Below are positions 32,960-43,600 of a stretch of DNA of 64,000 bases, piece after piece (positions within the stretch are counted from its first letter, which is position 1; every line of letters starts with the position of its first letter). Both the position numbers and the translations under genes were made by a program. This DNA is from Fontisphaera persica (GTDB lineage Bacteria; Verrucomicrobiota; Verrucomicrobiia; Limisphaerales; Fontisphaeraceae), in the NCBI RefSeq assembly GCF_024832785.1, contig NZ_CP116615.1, positions 2,046,001-2,110,000 of the forward strand, given 5' to 3'. The notes beneath the pieces were generated by a model that did not search any database, was not told where the DNA came from, and saw only the letters and a program-made list of their open reading frames with translations.

Positions 32960-33608
32960 TGGAGAAGCATCCTGATTCTGGCTGGAAAACCCGGGGGCTA
33001 GAAGGGGCCAGCGATGGGTTCGCCAGGCCTCCTCCAAAGCCGCCACCCCCGCACGTAATACTGCCCAGATTGCAGCATCAACCCAAGGGCGCCGACGTGC
33101 TGGCTGCGCCACAATGCCTGCAAAGTCGGCCCCTCCGGCACCGGCGGCGGGAAACCCAGGAGCCAAACCACTCGGCCAGCGGCAGCGACCGGCCCGCCTG
33201 CTGGCGACGGTACACTTCCGCCAAGTCCAGGAAACGGGCCATCGGACTGGGGAGGTTGGGATTGTCCAGGAACGGCAGGCGCAGGTCATGGGCGAAGTTC
33301 CGGAAAAGCAGCGTGGGGATTACCCGCTGCCGGGCTTGGTACGCCACCAGCACGCCATTGGGATAGTTCTCAGCCCAATGATGCAGTTCAGTCCAGAGTG
33401 CGTGGAGAAGGTCTTTTCGGAAGGCACTGGCTGGCTGCCAATCAGGAGGGGTGGGAAAGGCGTCTGCGGTGGGATGGCGGTAAATTACCTTGTTAAGGTT
33501 TACCGTCCGCCAGTAGAGGTAGGCAGCAAAGATGTGGCACAAGCGCGGGTCAGCCCAAGCGTCCGGCGGCTGCCCTTCCAAGGGCAAGGTTTGCAGATAA
33601 AGAATCAT
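32960..33608 (-). CDS. Unrecognised protein, tandem paralog A (frameshifted)
   Basis: Starts MILYLQTLPLEGQPPDAWAD at 33608. Blocks FAAYLYWRTVNLNKVIYRHP, DLLHALWTELHHWAENYP, NFAHDLRLPFLDNPNLP, FLDLAEVYRRQQ and, after one shift, LPLAEWFGLLGFPPPVPEG and LMLQSGQYYVRG line up with paralog B in the same order. HDLRLPFL and DLAEVY sit where a DEDD exonuclease would have its second and third motifs, which is suggestive only. No membrane or signal segment. The two genes probably form one transcript. Confidence 0.55.
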
Positions 33609-33619
33609 AATTTATCCTT

Positions 33620-33939
33620 TCGTTCAGTGTTCAAAGAAAGTCAGTAAGGCTTTTTACTGCGAACCCCAGACACGACGACTCCTTGATGGCACGTAGTGGG
33701 CAAGTGACCGGAGCAGTCGCGGAGCCGATGGCCCCACCGGCCGGTGATTCAACGTAGTGTCCCCAAACCGGCTAGAGGCCTGAATTTTAAGGATTTAACC
33801 TCACCTTGATTCCCCCTTCCGTCGCCCTGATACCTGAGGTCTCGCGGAGCGCACGCGTCCCGTCCCGCAAAGCCTGACTTTGGCGTCTGGCGGAAGTCAA
33901 TTCCCCTGCCTTCCCCCATCAAAACGGGGCAAGCCCAGC
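33620..33939. other. Non-coding spacer before the RHS array
   Basis: No gene supported. It leads into the first copy of the dispersed palindromic repeat. Confidence 0.35.
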
Positions 33940-34214
33940 CCCCAAATCGGCTTTTGGCTTGCCTCACCTAGGCCATAGGAGCGGTGTCGTAGCGCAAGGC
34001 GTACCCCATGTAGCGTAGGCGTCCTCGCCTGCGAGTGATGCCTGCGTCCCGCAGGCCAATTCCCACTTTTCGATTCATGCACGCCTGCGTTACGGCGCAT
34101 GAAAGATTAACGCACGGTTTGTTGTTTCCGAGCGTTTCCTCTTTACGTTGGCAATTCTGCAATCACGGAGCCGTGAGGCTCCGTGAACCCGCAGGCGAGA
34201 CGCCTGCGCTACAT
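33940..34214. repeat. Dispersed palindromic intergenic repeat, copy A
   Basis: About 275 bases shared with copies at 54044-54325, 56493-56773 and 58861-59143. It runs from ccaaatcgg...tttggcttgcctcac through gcgtaccccatgtagcgtag and acggcgcatgaaagatt to gcctgcgctac. It contains palindromes built from cggagcc/ggctccg and gcaggcg/cgcctgc. No coding capacity. Confidence 0.8.
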
Positions 34215-34695
34215 TGTCTCCCTCATCATTCCTTGTCGGAAAAATGTGCGTTCGTCCCTTGAAATCTCGGCCATCCTCAACCAAACAGCGGCAGTTCCTG
34301 CGGCTAAAGGACCATCCTCCTCGTAAGCCAGGTGACCGGCGCGGCCATCCCCAGCACCGGGCCGCTTGCCTGAACCACTCCATTAACCCCGCGTCAAGAG
34401 TCTCGTCCACGACCACGCCCCCAAAACCGCGCCTTCCAACCTCCGCATGAAGGGCATCTAGGCGTTTACGGCTCATCGCCTTGTCAGGTGGCGTCCCGCA
34501 AGGCAGCGCCAGGATCATGACCGTCACAGTCGCCCAGATCGGGGCCAGCCCTCAGCCCCTTCGACCCGTGGTCAGTGGCCAGAACAGAGCGGCAGTCGCG
34601 GGTGGCCCCTACTGTCCGCGCGACCTGAGCGCCGCTAAATTCCTTACACCGTTTGTGTGGGACCGCCGGCAATGGGATTCGACGATGCGTGGGGT
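34215..34695. repeat. Repeat block E, copy 1
   Basis: About 480 bases, shared with 54326-54840 and 59380-59765. It includes aaacagcggcag, ccatccccagcaccggg, ccccgcgtcaaga and the word gatcatgaccgtcacagtc. A leftward frame (MTVMILAL then DTPPDKAM in the third copy) is partly conserved but shifts in each copy, so I treat it as a repeat rather than a gene. It lies just downstream of an immunity gene in all three places. Confidence 0.6.
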
Positions 34696-34975
34696 TCAAA
34701 GCCAGTTGTGTAAAAGCAACAACAGGAACGTCAGCAACCATCCCACAAGACCAATTGGAATGATCAATCGCTTCGGGCAGCGGTCGTAAAAAGAGTGTGC
34801 CAAAGATGCTTGCGGCTATCAGGCCAACAAAAACGTATGGCAAAGCTCTTTCGCCAATCATACGCTCCGCAGACTTCGGCAAAAATGTGCATACGGCCAT
34901 GAAAAACATGCCTGAACCAGCGAAAATGATGTAACGGCCAAAAGGACCGACACGTGGTTGGGATTGCTCGTCCAT
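34696..34975 (-). CDS. Immunity 1: small membrane protein
   Basis: Starts MDEQSQPRVGPFGRYIIFAG at 34975; its ATG overlaps the toxin stop (TGATG). Three hydrophobic segments are visible: YIIFAGSGMFFMAVCTFL, YVFVGLIAASIFGTLFL and, after removing one extra base, LVGWLLTFLLLLLHNWL. About 92 residues. Position and coupling mark it as the immunity protein for RHS toxin 1, probably sitting in the inner membrane. Confidence 0.6.
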
Positions 34976-36060
34976 CACTTGCAACAATTCCTTTGGTATT
35001 CGTCCACCATTCCTCGCAATGTGCCCTGCAAACCCTTAATTGTCTCATAGGTTTGCGCTGACATTGAAGCGCCCAAGTCGTTTTGCTCGTCTGCCAATCT
35101 GCCGTAAGGATCAAGGATTCGCTCCACGGTATTTGAAGCATCCTGCGCACCTTCCAGTGCAAGAGTTGAGCCTATATCTTTTGCCCCAATCGCTGCCGCC
35201 CCTGTATTGCGCGCTGCATTAGCTGCATACATCGCGTAATTAAACTCAAAAGACCCGGCTACGGCGACTTTGCCTGATGGAGTAAACACACCAACTGGAA
35301 TTGTTCCTCTAGTTGCACTGGTGAAAATGGGTGCTGTCTTGGATGCATTTGCAGTCAGCGCTTTCCCCAGCCCCGTCACAGACTGGGCAGCAAAGGCGAC
35401 GGAAATTCCAAGCGATATTTTCGCGCTGGTTTGGGCACTGTCGAACATCTGGTTGATGTCGCTCATGGAATGAAGCGCGTTGTGAATTGAATCCGACATA
35501 CGTGCAATGGCCACTTTGAGTGCCGCGCAATCGGTCCATCCAAACGAGTCAATGTAATTGATCGGATCGTTTCCGACGTAGCCGTAGAAATTCAATCCCC
35601 CTTTTCCTCGATGGGGTCTCTGGAGAGCCACCGGGCGGGGTTGGGGAGTAGTAGCGGTGGCCGTAATAAGAGAGGCCAGTTTCCCAATCGTGGTATTTGG
35701 TGGAGAAGAGGTGATTGAACGTCTGGGCCAGGGGCCCGTGGCGCGGAGAAGCTCGCCAAACGGGCCGTATTCGTATTGCGCCACCACGCCACCGTCAGAG
35801 GCCCGCACGTAACCCATTACATTCCCATTCCCGTCATACACTGGAAAATACACCCCCGCCTTGGGGCCATTGTGAATCACCGTTGCCACCAAACCACCCA
35901 CGCCCCCGCCCCGTGCGTCGTCCCCGACAAATCCACCCCCACACGTGCGTGCGTGCCGCACGTTGTACACCATTTACTTCGAGGCAATCTCCCTCCTCCA
36001 CGATTGCCAACGTACCTATGGCTGCATTCACCTGCATCTTGTGGCTGACCCACCGCCAAT
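34975..36060 (-). CDS. RHS tip with C-terminal toxin 1
   Basis: The RHS tip starts near 35,960 ([52 protein letters not shown]) and, after two one-base losses in C-runs, continues to the conserved NFYGYVGNDPINYIDSFGW. The variable end of about 185 residues (AALKVAIARMSDSIHNALHS ... MVDEYQRNCCK) has a hydrophobic middle (LGISVAFAAQSVTGLGKAL) and no motif I recognise. The region before the tip reads MQVNAAIGTLAIVEEG, shared with units 9, 10 and 11. The toxin would be released from the RHS cage into a target cell. Confidence 0.65.
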
Positions 36061-36736
36061 ATCCCCCAAAACCACCTCCCCGTCAAGCCCCGTTTCCATC
36101 ACACTTCGGCAGGACGCCAAAGGGACATCCCGCTACAGCGGGACGTGTGCTCCCGAGACTTTCTTCCCTCCGTCCTCGCAGACGGCATGCGCCGTTTGTA
36201 GGGGCACCCGCAGGTGCGCGCTCAGAATCAATGAAATTAGCCGTTGGCAAAAGCAGCAACCGAGTGGCAGATTCACCCCTGACCTGGGAGCCGCCTCATA
36301 GCGCAACACGCCACCGCTGCTTGTCCTGGTCGTATTAATGCCGCAGGGTATTGAAAAAATTGGGCAGCGCCCGAGCTTCGTCCCCACCGATAAACCGGCC
36401 CACACCAGCCGCAGGCAGTTTACCACACAGCCTATCCAATAGCACAAGGTCAGCCCTTTGCCGGGAGTGCATCTCTGTATTTGCCAATTCCGCCCTCAGG
36501 GTGTCCAGCGGTAGCAACGCGTTGAAAGAGGTCGTTTTGCCCCGTTTGGAGCACCTCACAAACCAACTGGAAGGCAGTGGACCCCAGTTCGCCTGCTATT
36601 TCGTCTCGCGCCACCGGTCAACCATGCTCGGCAGCATGCCGTTTCCATGCTAAACATTCCCCTTGTTTTTGCCAAATGTTTATTGACCCAACTTAACTTA
36701 AATCCCTGCAAAAGCATGGATGCAAAATGTTGAAAC
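36061..36736. other. Intergenic stretch with REP-like word
   Basis: Bases 36111-36157 (centre tcccgctacagcggga, a palindrome) are nearly identical to 47824-47869 in unit 6. A leftward 74-codon frame at 36335-36559 (MRCSKRGKTTSFNALLPLDT) has no recognised family. Nothing else supported. Confidence 0.4.
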
Positions 36737-36766
36737 TTGACTTTATATTTCTCGTATAAATATAAA
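36737..36766 (+). promoter_or_regulatory. Putative sigma70-type promoter of the DUF4143 ATPase
   Basis: ttgact at 36737-36742 and tataaa at 36761-36766, spaced by 18 bases, seven bases before the ATG at 36774. An overlapping tataaat lies at 36755-36761. The region is much more AT-rich than its surroundings. The short distance to the start codon would give a nearly leaderless message. Confidence 0.4.
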
Positions 36767-36773
36767 CCCCATT

Positions 36774-38016
36774 ATGTTTGATCGCTGGTACACCGCAATT
36801 TTGAGGGAAAAGCTTGCCCGACCTTATGCCCACTTACTCTTCGGGGCTCGTCAAACCGGCAAGTCCACCCTCCTGCGCAACCTTCTGCCGCCCGACGCTT
36901 TGATCATTGACTTGGCCAATCCCCATGAGCGAATGCGGCATCTGGCCGACCCCGGTGCTTTTGTGCGAGACTGCCGCAGTTTGCCACCCAACCCCGGAGG
37001 CCAGTTTGTTTTCGTGGACGAAGCCCAGACGGTGCCCACTATTTTCGACGCCGTGCAACACCTCTACGACGGCGACAAAGAGCGCTGGCGCTTTGTGTTG
37101 TGCGGCAGCTCGGCACGCAAGCTGCGCCGCATCGGGGCCAACCTCCTGCCAGGCCGCAGTTTCTACCATCGCCTCGTCCCGCTCACCTTAGTGGAACATC
37201 CGCCCTTGGACACTCCCCGCCCTACGCCGTTTCCCCACTGCCTTTCGCATGGGTGCAAGGGCACCCGCACGCCCATCCCTTTCCTGCTGAGGACCTCTTG
37301 ACCCGCCTCACCTTTGGTGACCTTCCGGGGGTGGTGGTCGCCCCCTCGCTGACCGGCCGGAGTTATTACGCTCCTACGCTTTTGTCCATCTGGAGGAGGA
37401 AATCCGCCGCGAGGCGTGGGTGAAAGACTGGGGAGCCTTTGTGCGCTTTCTGCAACTGGCCAGCCGCCGAATCGGGACAGATGGTGAACTTTGCCCACAT
37501 TTCCAGAGAAAGCGGCGTCTCCCAGCCCACCGTGAAAAGTTACTACCAATTACTGGCCGACATGTTTGTAGGGGTGTGGATCGAAGCCTTCTCCCGCAGC
37601 CCGCGCAAATCCCTGCTCGCCACCCCCAAGTTTCTGTTTTTCGACCTGGGCGTGCGCCACGCCGCTGCCGGGCTGACCCCCACCCCGAACTGGTGAAAGC
37701 CGATCCCGGCCGCTATTTCGAGCAATGGGTGGGCTTGGAATTATGGAAACGGCTGCAATATCTGGGCGAAGGCAAGCTCCACCATTGGCGCACCAAGGAC
37801 GGAGCAGAAGTGGACTTTATCCTGGAATGGCGGGGCACCTACAGCCCCATCGAAGTCAAGTGGACGGAAAATCCTGTTATCCAAGACGCCCGCCACCTCC
37901 TGGCTTTCCTGCGGAACCACCCTCAACAAGCCCAGCACGGCTACATTATTTGCCGTTGCCCGCGCCCCGCCCAAATCCACGACCAAATTACCGCCCTGCC
38001 TTGGTTTTGTTTGTAA
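36774..38016 (+). CDS. AAA ATPase with DUF4143 C-terminus (frameshifted)
   Basis: About 410 residues in four frame segments, the only rightward gene inside the RHS half. It starts MFDRWYTAILREKLARPYAH; Walker A is FGARQTGKSTLL (residues 23-34), Walker B FVFVDEAQTVPTIF, sensor-type RFVLCGSSARKLRRIGANLL. After the shifts come FAHISRESGVSQPTVKSYYQ (HTH-like), KFLFFDLGVRHAAAG and the DUF4143 end WRTKDGAEVDFILEW, SPIEVKWTENP. These are widespread ATPases of unclear role, often in mobile or accessory DNA. All parts of the family are present, so breaks may be sequencing errors. Confidence 0.8.
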
Positions 38017-38094
38017 CCAGTGGTTGTGCGTTCCAAGCCATCCCCATCCCCGGCCGCAACCATCGCCGCCCTTTCAGTCACAACCCGCTTCCGT

Positions 38095-38290
38095 CGCTCC
38101 CTCACCACCGCGGGGACACCGCCTCCCCAAGAATAGGCGCATACGCCGGCCCGCTCCGGCCAATCGCTTGGTTCAGCAGGGTCACCGTGTACACCGCCTC
38201 GCGCAGGTTCACCCCCAGGTTGTCCCCGCCCGTCCCCTCCACCCGCCGGTTCCCAATGGTGTCGAACACATACTCAAACTCCTGCCATTC
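38095..38290 (-). pseudogene. RHS core fragment
   Basis: Reads EFEYVFDTIGNRRVEGTGGD and LGVNLREAVYTVTLLNQAIG leftward, matching the YEFDEIGNRRRTVRDG core repeat of units 5 and 8. It is cut off on both sides, with an IS3 remnant to the right. A decay relic of an older RHS unit. Confidence 0.6.
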
Positions 38291-38450
38291 GAAAACAAAG
38301 TCTCAAAGTCCACAGGGATTGGTCACCAAGCGCGCGGTGGAGCCGCGTGCGATTGTAATAGGTTTCAAAGTAGGCGAAGGCGTCCACCTGCGCCTCGGCG
38401 CGGGTGGCGTTGCCGCCGTGGTCCGGCTGACTTTTCCGCGGCAGACTCGC
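38291..38450 (-). pseudogene. IS3-family transposase OrfB C-terminal remnant
   Basis: The leftward frame TRAEAQVDAFAYFETYYNRT, RLHRALG, and after one shift QSPVDFET, is the conserved end of IS3-type OrfB. Only about 50 codons remain and no inverted repeats are visible. Confidence 0.6.
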
Positions 38451-38686
38451 CCATCACCCTGTCGTGGTAGCCCTATTTGCATCCTCATCAACACCGTTAC
38501 AACCCGAGTCCACCCCAACCCGTCGTCCAGCGGCAGCGAATCCTCTAGGACTGGACGCCACGCATTCCGCAGCGATCCCGCACAGCGGGACAAGGGCTTT
38601 GGCACACGCGCCTGCCTGTGCGTCGCGCCCGCAGACAGGCGGGTGGCCGACCTTCCTCCGGCGCGGCCTATGCGCCGCTAGATCCT

Positions 38687-39197
38687 TCACACCTTTTGGC
38701 GGCACACCGGCTCTATTTCGATTCGGGTGGATTTTGCTGCGTGGCGGAAAAAGTGAACCCCTGGTCTTGCCTGCGTCGGTGGACAAGACCTTGAACGTGT
38801 CGCTGCCATGCGCGAACACGTTTTGAGATTCTAAACCTTGGAAGTCGCCGACCGTGCGCGGCAGCTTCACATGACGAACCACGTTGCTGCTCTTGACGAA
38901 GACAAGGAGATAGAAGGTGTCGGACGAATCAATGTGCGTCTTCTCTGCTTCAGCCCACTTGAACCCCAATTGAGCGTGGATTCTGTCAACAGGCGTGTAT
39001 GGGCCGAAGATAAACAGCTTGTCCCAGGCAAAATCTGTCACAGCAGAAATGGCTACAGTCGAATTCGTGGTTGCGGTTGCGGCCTGTGCCCAACGCTCTA
39101 GTGCCCTTACCAAACCGCTCTCAGACTTCGCGCAGGCAAACAAACCAAATGCCATCACTGTCGCTGAGATGGCCAGGAAAACTCCAGGAGACTTCAT
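38687..39197 (-). CDS. Immunity 2: lipoprotein
   Basis: About 170 residues. The N-terminus [20 protein letters not shown] then ACAKS is a lipoprotein signal with cleavage before C22. The mature part (FAWDKLFIFGPYTPVDRIH, DTFYLLVFVKSSNVVRHVKL) has no family I can name. One base shift near 38,760 leads to the end EPVCRQKV and stop at 38687. The ATG overlaps the stop of toxin 2, marking it as the cognate immunity, placed in the periplasm. An open frame continuing to 38454 in the unshifted phase is repeat sequence. Confidence 0.6.
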
Positions 39198-40145
39198 GGC
39201 GTGATAACTTTCAGTTTGCCGTCATCAAGCGCCTTTTGGCAAAGGTCGGCACAATGCCAGTCTGAGATGCAAACCCGCGTCCAGCCGCATTGTTGTGTTC
39301 ATCCATTTCCCTCTCGTTCTTGGGTTGCCCTTTTCGGTCGCCAGCGTTCTCGTGGTTGTCGCCAATGTCTTTTGCACATTGTTGGCCGATGGCTCTAGCC
39401 ATCTCACAACTCCAGAAGCAATGCCGCCAAGCGTCGGCCTTGTCGTTGTGAAGCAACATTCCAGGAAACCGCTTTTGCGTTTCTGATAATGCTTGTCCGG
39501 CCAGTGCGGCGGCCTTTTGGACTTCTCAGCACCGCAATCCCACCAACATGCAAATTTCTCCCTAAAGTCAGCGTTACCACCTCCGTAGTAGTCCAAGCCG
39601 AGAGGATCAATTCGGCTGATTGGGTTGTTTCCTACGAAGCCGTAGAGGTTGATTCCGCCGCGTTCCCCGATTGGATCACGCGATGGCCACCTGCCGGCGG
39701 TGGGGAGTAGTAGCGGTGGCCGTAGCAAGAGAGGCCGGTTTCCCAGTCAAAGTATTTGGTGGAGAAGAGATGATAGAAGTCCTTGGCCAGGGAGACAGTG
39801 GCTCGAAGAAGTTCACCAAACGGGCCGTATTCGTATTGGGCCACCATGACCCCATCAGAAGCCCGGACGTAACCCATTACATTCCCATTCCCGTCATACA
39901 CCGCAAAATACACCCCCGCATTTGGACCATTGTGAATTACCGTCGCCACCAAACCACCCACGCCCCCGCCCCGTGCGTCGTCCCCGACAAATCCACCCCC
40001 ACACGTGCGTGTGCACCTCGCCCGTCACTTCTTCGACTTCGGCGATCATGTTCCATCCATCATGTACATATTTCCACCGGCTTTGCAACTGCCACACCCC
40101 GCCCACCTTGCCCGACACCACCTGCCCCACTGAATCGTGTGGAGG
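39194..40145 (-). CDS. RHS tip with DUF6973-like toxin 2
   Basis: The core begins near 40,130 ([20 protein letters not shown]), passes [20 protein letters not shown], loses one C at the tip, and resumes at [33 protein letters not shown]. The variable end is [19 protein letters not shown], then [33 protein letters not shown] and [13 protein letters not shown]. The DAWRHCFW...HE...MDxHNN pattern matches the DUF6973 family seen as a toxin tip in other RHS and polymorphic toxins; its chemistry is not established. The last codons VITP overlap the immunity start. Confidence 0.6.
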
Positions 40146-40157
40146 TTAAAAGGAATG

Positions 40158-40619
40158 CTATGCCCCTGGTTCAGGTAAGTGAATATTTTTCATGTTAGCC
40201 CGAAACCGCTTCTGCTGTTCCCGAAAATGATTGTAAACCGATGGATAATTTCTTGATGACCGCTTTTTACTTAGAAAGAATTGCTCCATCTCATTTGCCG
40301 CTTGCCAATACCCGCTTGTCTCAATGTCCAACGAGCAATGTCGAGCCGCTTCACCAATTAATTCCAACACCCTCATAAGGTTCCGGCAATCTTCAGCACT
40401 CGACTTCATTGTCTGTTTGCTCAGTCTCAACATCCAACGCTTCTCGGCGAGAAGCAAATGCCACAATGCAGCATGGTAATCTCCTTTTTCAGCCAACTGG
40501 CAGCCGCGGCGAAAGTGGCGTTTGAAGCTTGACTCCTTCCAGGCAAAATATGCCACCATGGCCAGACCACAGCCACATATCAGAACAACAGTATAACCAC
40601 CCCCGGGAAGTTCTGGCAT
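40158..40619 (-). CDS. Immunity 3: membrane-anchored protein
   Basis: A 153-residue intact frame, MPELPGGGYTVVLICGCGLA, with one N-terminal membrane segment (TVVLICGCGLAMVAYFAW) and a helical soluble part (ALWHLLLAEKRWMLRLSKQ, DCRNLMRVLELIGEAARHC). It starts two bases after the toxin 3 stop. No family recognised; position marks it as immunity. Confidence 0.55.
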   Translation of the reverse strand: MPELPGGGYTVVLICGCGLAMVAYFAWKESSFKRHFRRGCQLAEKGDYHAALWHLLLAEKRWMLRLSKQTMKSSAEDCRNLMRVLELIGEAARHCSLDIETSGYWQAANEMEQFFLSKKRSSRNYPSVYNHFREQQKRFRANMKNIHLPEPGA

Positions 40620-40621
40620 AG

Positions 40622-42110
40622 TTACTCACAGAGTTGCACACAACACCCTGCGGCCTCTGCGCACCGCAAGTACTCAAGGAACAGCCCTTCAGCCACAGCA
40701 TCCCGGGCTTGCTTTAGCGAGACGCCAAATTGATGCACACCCATCGTCTGAATGAAGAAATAGTTGCGGTTCAACGCTGCCTGAAACTCCCTCGAACAAT
40801 CTGATCCTTTGTCTCCCGGACAGTGGACCAGCCCCTGTGCCGCTGAAAGAATGGCACTGCCATCCAACTGGGCGGCCCGCGAGGCAAGGCCAGCCTGAAA
40901 GTTGTAAAGTTCGATTTCTGACTGCGCCTCAAGGTTGTAGTTGCGGTACTCCCCCACCTCAGCCATCTGTCTGATAAATACCATCCACCCCCAGCTACTG
41001 TTCCCACTCCCATAATCCCCAATGCGGCCCGCCCTGCACTAAACCACCCAAACTGAGCTAATCCTGCTTGAACGGTTCCTCTGAAAACGACCGCGCTGCC
41101 GCCACTGATTCCGACCGCAGCCCGGTTGTTGCGGATGATAGCAGGCAGGTTTCGGAGATGCACCATCAACACCTGGTTATAGGCTTGCGCTTGGCTGATC
41201 AAACCTGACTGAAGCTGATTCCGAATCTGCGTGAGTTGTGCTTCAAGATTGAAGCCGGTGCTCAGGCGGTGAAAGTCAGTTGTCAGCCGGATGCAGAAAC
41301 CCTGGTTTCTCGCTCCGTAGGCTGTGTAACGAGCCAGCCATTCAGGATTGACGTGATGGAGTTCGGTGTCAGCAAGACCAAGGAAGTCAATCCGGTTCAG
41401 CGGGTCATTGCCGACCATCCCATACAGGTTCATCCCGCCTGCTTCTTCGATGGGGTCTCTGTTGAGCCACCGGGCGGGGGTGGGGAGTAGTAACGGTAGC
41501 CGTAGTAGTACAGGCCGGTTTCCCAGTCGTGGTATTTGGTGGAGAAGAGGTGGTGGAACGCCTGCGTTAGGGGCCGGTGGCGCGGAGGAGTTCGCCAAAG
41601 GGGCCGTACTCGTATTGCGCCACCCACACCCCATCCGCCGCCCGCACGTACCCCATCACATTCCCATTCCCGTCATACACCGGCCAATACACCCCCGCCC
41701 TCGGGCCATTGAGAATCACCGTCGCCACCAATCCACCCACGCCCCCGCCCCTTGCGGCGTTCCCGACAAGTCAGCACCCCACACATGCGTGCGCACCTCG
41801 CCCGTCACTTCTTCGACTTCGGCGATCATGTTCCACCCATCATACACATATCTCCACCGGCTTTGCAACTGCCACGCCGTCCCCACCTTGTTCGACACCA
41901 CCTTGCTCACCCGCCGCCCCATCCAGTCATACCCAAACCGCACCTCCAAGTTCGGCGCGCCCAGGTTCACCGCTGTGCTGCCCATGTACATCCACGCCAG
42001 CCGGTTCTCCGCATCCCACCGGTACGCTCACCACCCATCCGAATACAGGTTCACTTCCACATGCTCCCCACCCTCAACAATGTGTCCATCAAACCAAGGC
42101 AAACCCGATA
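40622..42110 (-). CDS. RHS tip with HNH-like toxin 3
   Basis: The core starts near 42,050 (RWDAENRLAWMYMGS, VRFGYDWMGRRVSKVVSNK), continues [20 protein letters not shown] and [15 protein letters not shown], and reaches NLYGMVGNDPLNRIDFLGL. The variable end of about 250 residues starts TELHHVNPEWLARYTAYGAR and has TTDFHRLSTGFN; paired LHH and a later FHR are typical of HNH/LHH-type nucleases, although the spacing is not conclusive. A hydrophobic glycine-rich stretch (ALGIMGVGTVAGGGWYL) follows, and the frame shifts near 40,985 before the end EYLRCAEAAGCCVQLCE. Confidence 0.55.
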
Positions 42111-42122
42111 GAGGCATTTGCT

Positions 42123-42587
42123 TCAGTCTAGTCGCACGGAAGGCCACCTGGGAAGGGCGTTAGTCAGAATAATGCCGCCTCTAAATGAAATACCTACAAA
42201 GGCATCATTGGTGACTACAATATATGAATACTTTTTGGTAAAGACAATCGCAAGTTCATTCTGAACAGGATCAGGTGTGCCTTTTAACCCGGCTGAACGC
42301 CATTTTTCTACTTCCGGATTAAATAGCAGACTTTGGTTCGTTCGGATTTCTTTTAGATAATCAAATAGGTGCTTCGCTTCCAAATCGTGAATTGCCTTTT
42401 CGATGTTCGTGTATTTTTGCCCATAGTCTTCGAGGAAAGCGAGTTGCACTTGTTGCACAATGCCATGTAGGAAAGCAATATCGCGATTGTAGTCTCGTTG
42501 CTCTTTACTTAGCCGACCGCCACGGTGGCAAGAAACCAAAAACAAGGTTGCAATTAATATGCCTATTGGTTTGCTAAGCTGCTTCAT
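42123..42587 (-). CDS. Immunity 4: lipoprotein
   Basis: Intact 154-residue frame. MKQLSKPIGILIATLFLVSC is a lipoprotein signal with C20 as anchor. The mature part is mostly helical (DYNRDIAFLHGIVQQVQLAF, YTNIEKAIHDLEAKHLFDYL) and ends in a beta-rich SYIVVTNDAFVGISF. ATG overlaps the toxin 4 stop (ATGA). It would protect the periplasm from toxin 4. Confidence 0.65.
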   Translation of the reverse strand: MKQLSKPIGILIATLFLVSCHRGGRLSKEQRDYNRDIAFLHGIVQQVQLAFLEDYGQKYTNIEKAIHDLEAKHLFDYLKEIRTNQSLLFNPEVEKWRSAGLKGTPDPVQNELAIVFTKKYSYIVVTNDAFVGISFRGGIILTNALPRWPSVRLD

Positions 42588-43600
42588 GGATTGATCGTCA
42601 AAACAGTTTCTCCAGTCTCAACATTCACGATGCGATTGCCTCGAAAACCTACTTCCCCTTCGAAAATGTCAATTGTTTCCGCATTCGGGAATTGCCGTCT
42701 AAGATCATTCATCAAGGCTATTCCAGATCGGCCTTTGCCGGCAAAGCATACCACAAGAGTAACTCTCGCCCCCTTACACAATATGCCATTGATCAGTTTG
42801 AATAACAACTCTGCTTTAAAGTGGTTTCAGAATTCTATTCTGGGTTTCTTGGCTGAAATGGGACGGGATATTCCATTTGTACTGGTCATAGTTATCAAGG
42901 GCGCTATATTGCTCACTGTCAGGAATAAAATTAATAGCCCCCGGTTGACCGTGGGCACTTATTACAAAATGTTTGATGCAGTGCCCAAAGCAACACCTGC
43001 CCTCCGAATCATGCTTTTTGTAGGCTTTTAGTTCTTTAACCCGGCTAATCGCGTTATCCAGCGAATTCACATAGGTGGTGGCGTTGGGTTGAAGCCAAAA
43101 GCGCTCCCAAGCATTTCCGATATCCTCCTTCTTAAGGAACTCCAGAACTAGATTATCCTTACACCAGCCACCTTGCGACGAATATTGATGCCATGCTGGA
43201 CCGCCAAAATAGCCCAAATAATCCCACCGCATGATAGGATTATTTTCCACGTATCCGAATGTATTCACCCCACCCTTTTCCTCAATTGGATCGCGGCTCA
43301 GCCAGCGGCCTTGGGCGGGGAGTAGTAGCGGTGGCCGTAGAAAGAGAGGCTGGTTTCCCAGTCGTGGTATTTGGTGGAGAAGAGGTGGTGGAACGACTGC
43401 GCCAGCGGGCCGGTGGCGCGGAGGAGCTCGCCAAAGGGGCCGTACTCATATTGCGCCACCCACACCCCATCCGCCGCCCGCACGTACCCCATCACATTCC
43501 CATTCCCGTCATACAGCGGCCAATACACCCCCGCCCGCGGGCCGTTGTAAATCACCGTCGCCATCGGCTCAAGGGCACAACCTGCCTCCCCAAGGCCTCA
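42584..43600 (-). CDS. RHS tip with caspase-like toxin 4
   Basis: A truncated core begins MATVIYNGPRAGVYWPLYDG at 43564, with [20 protein letters not shown] and, after the usual lost C, GRWLSRDP, then NTFGYVENNPIMRWDYLGY. The variable end is about 210 residues. FVISAHGQPGAINFI gives a candidate catalytic histidine and ARVTLVVCFAGKGRSGIAL a candidate cysteine, followed by VGFRGNRIVNVETGE. This H...C arrangement after beta strands matches caspase-like/CHAT or C80-type cysteine peptidases. One shift near 42,812 breaks the frame. The inference is a protease toxin. Confidence 0.6.

Noticed and set aside
34090-34527. Leftward 145-codon gene in repeat block E
   Set aside because: The three copies of the block do not keep the same reading frame and no family is visible; treated as repeat DNA.
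38454-38686. C-terminal extension of immunity 2
   Set aside because: The open frame beyond 38,687 reads repeat sequence related to block E; a one-base shift gives a natural stop at 38687.
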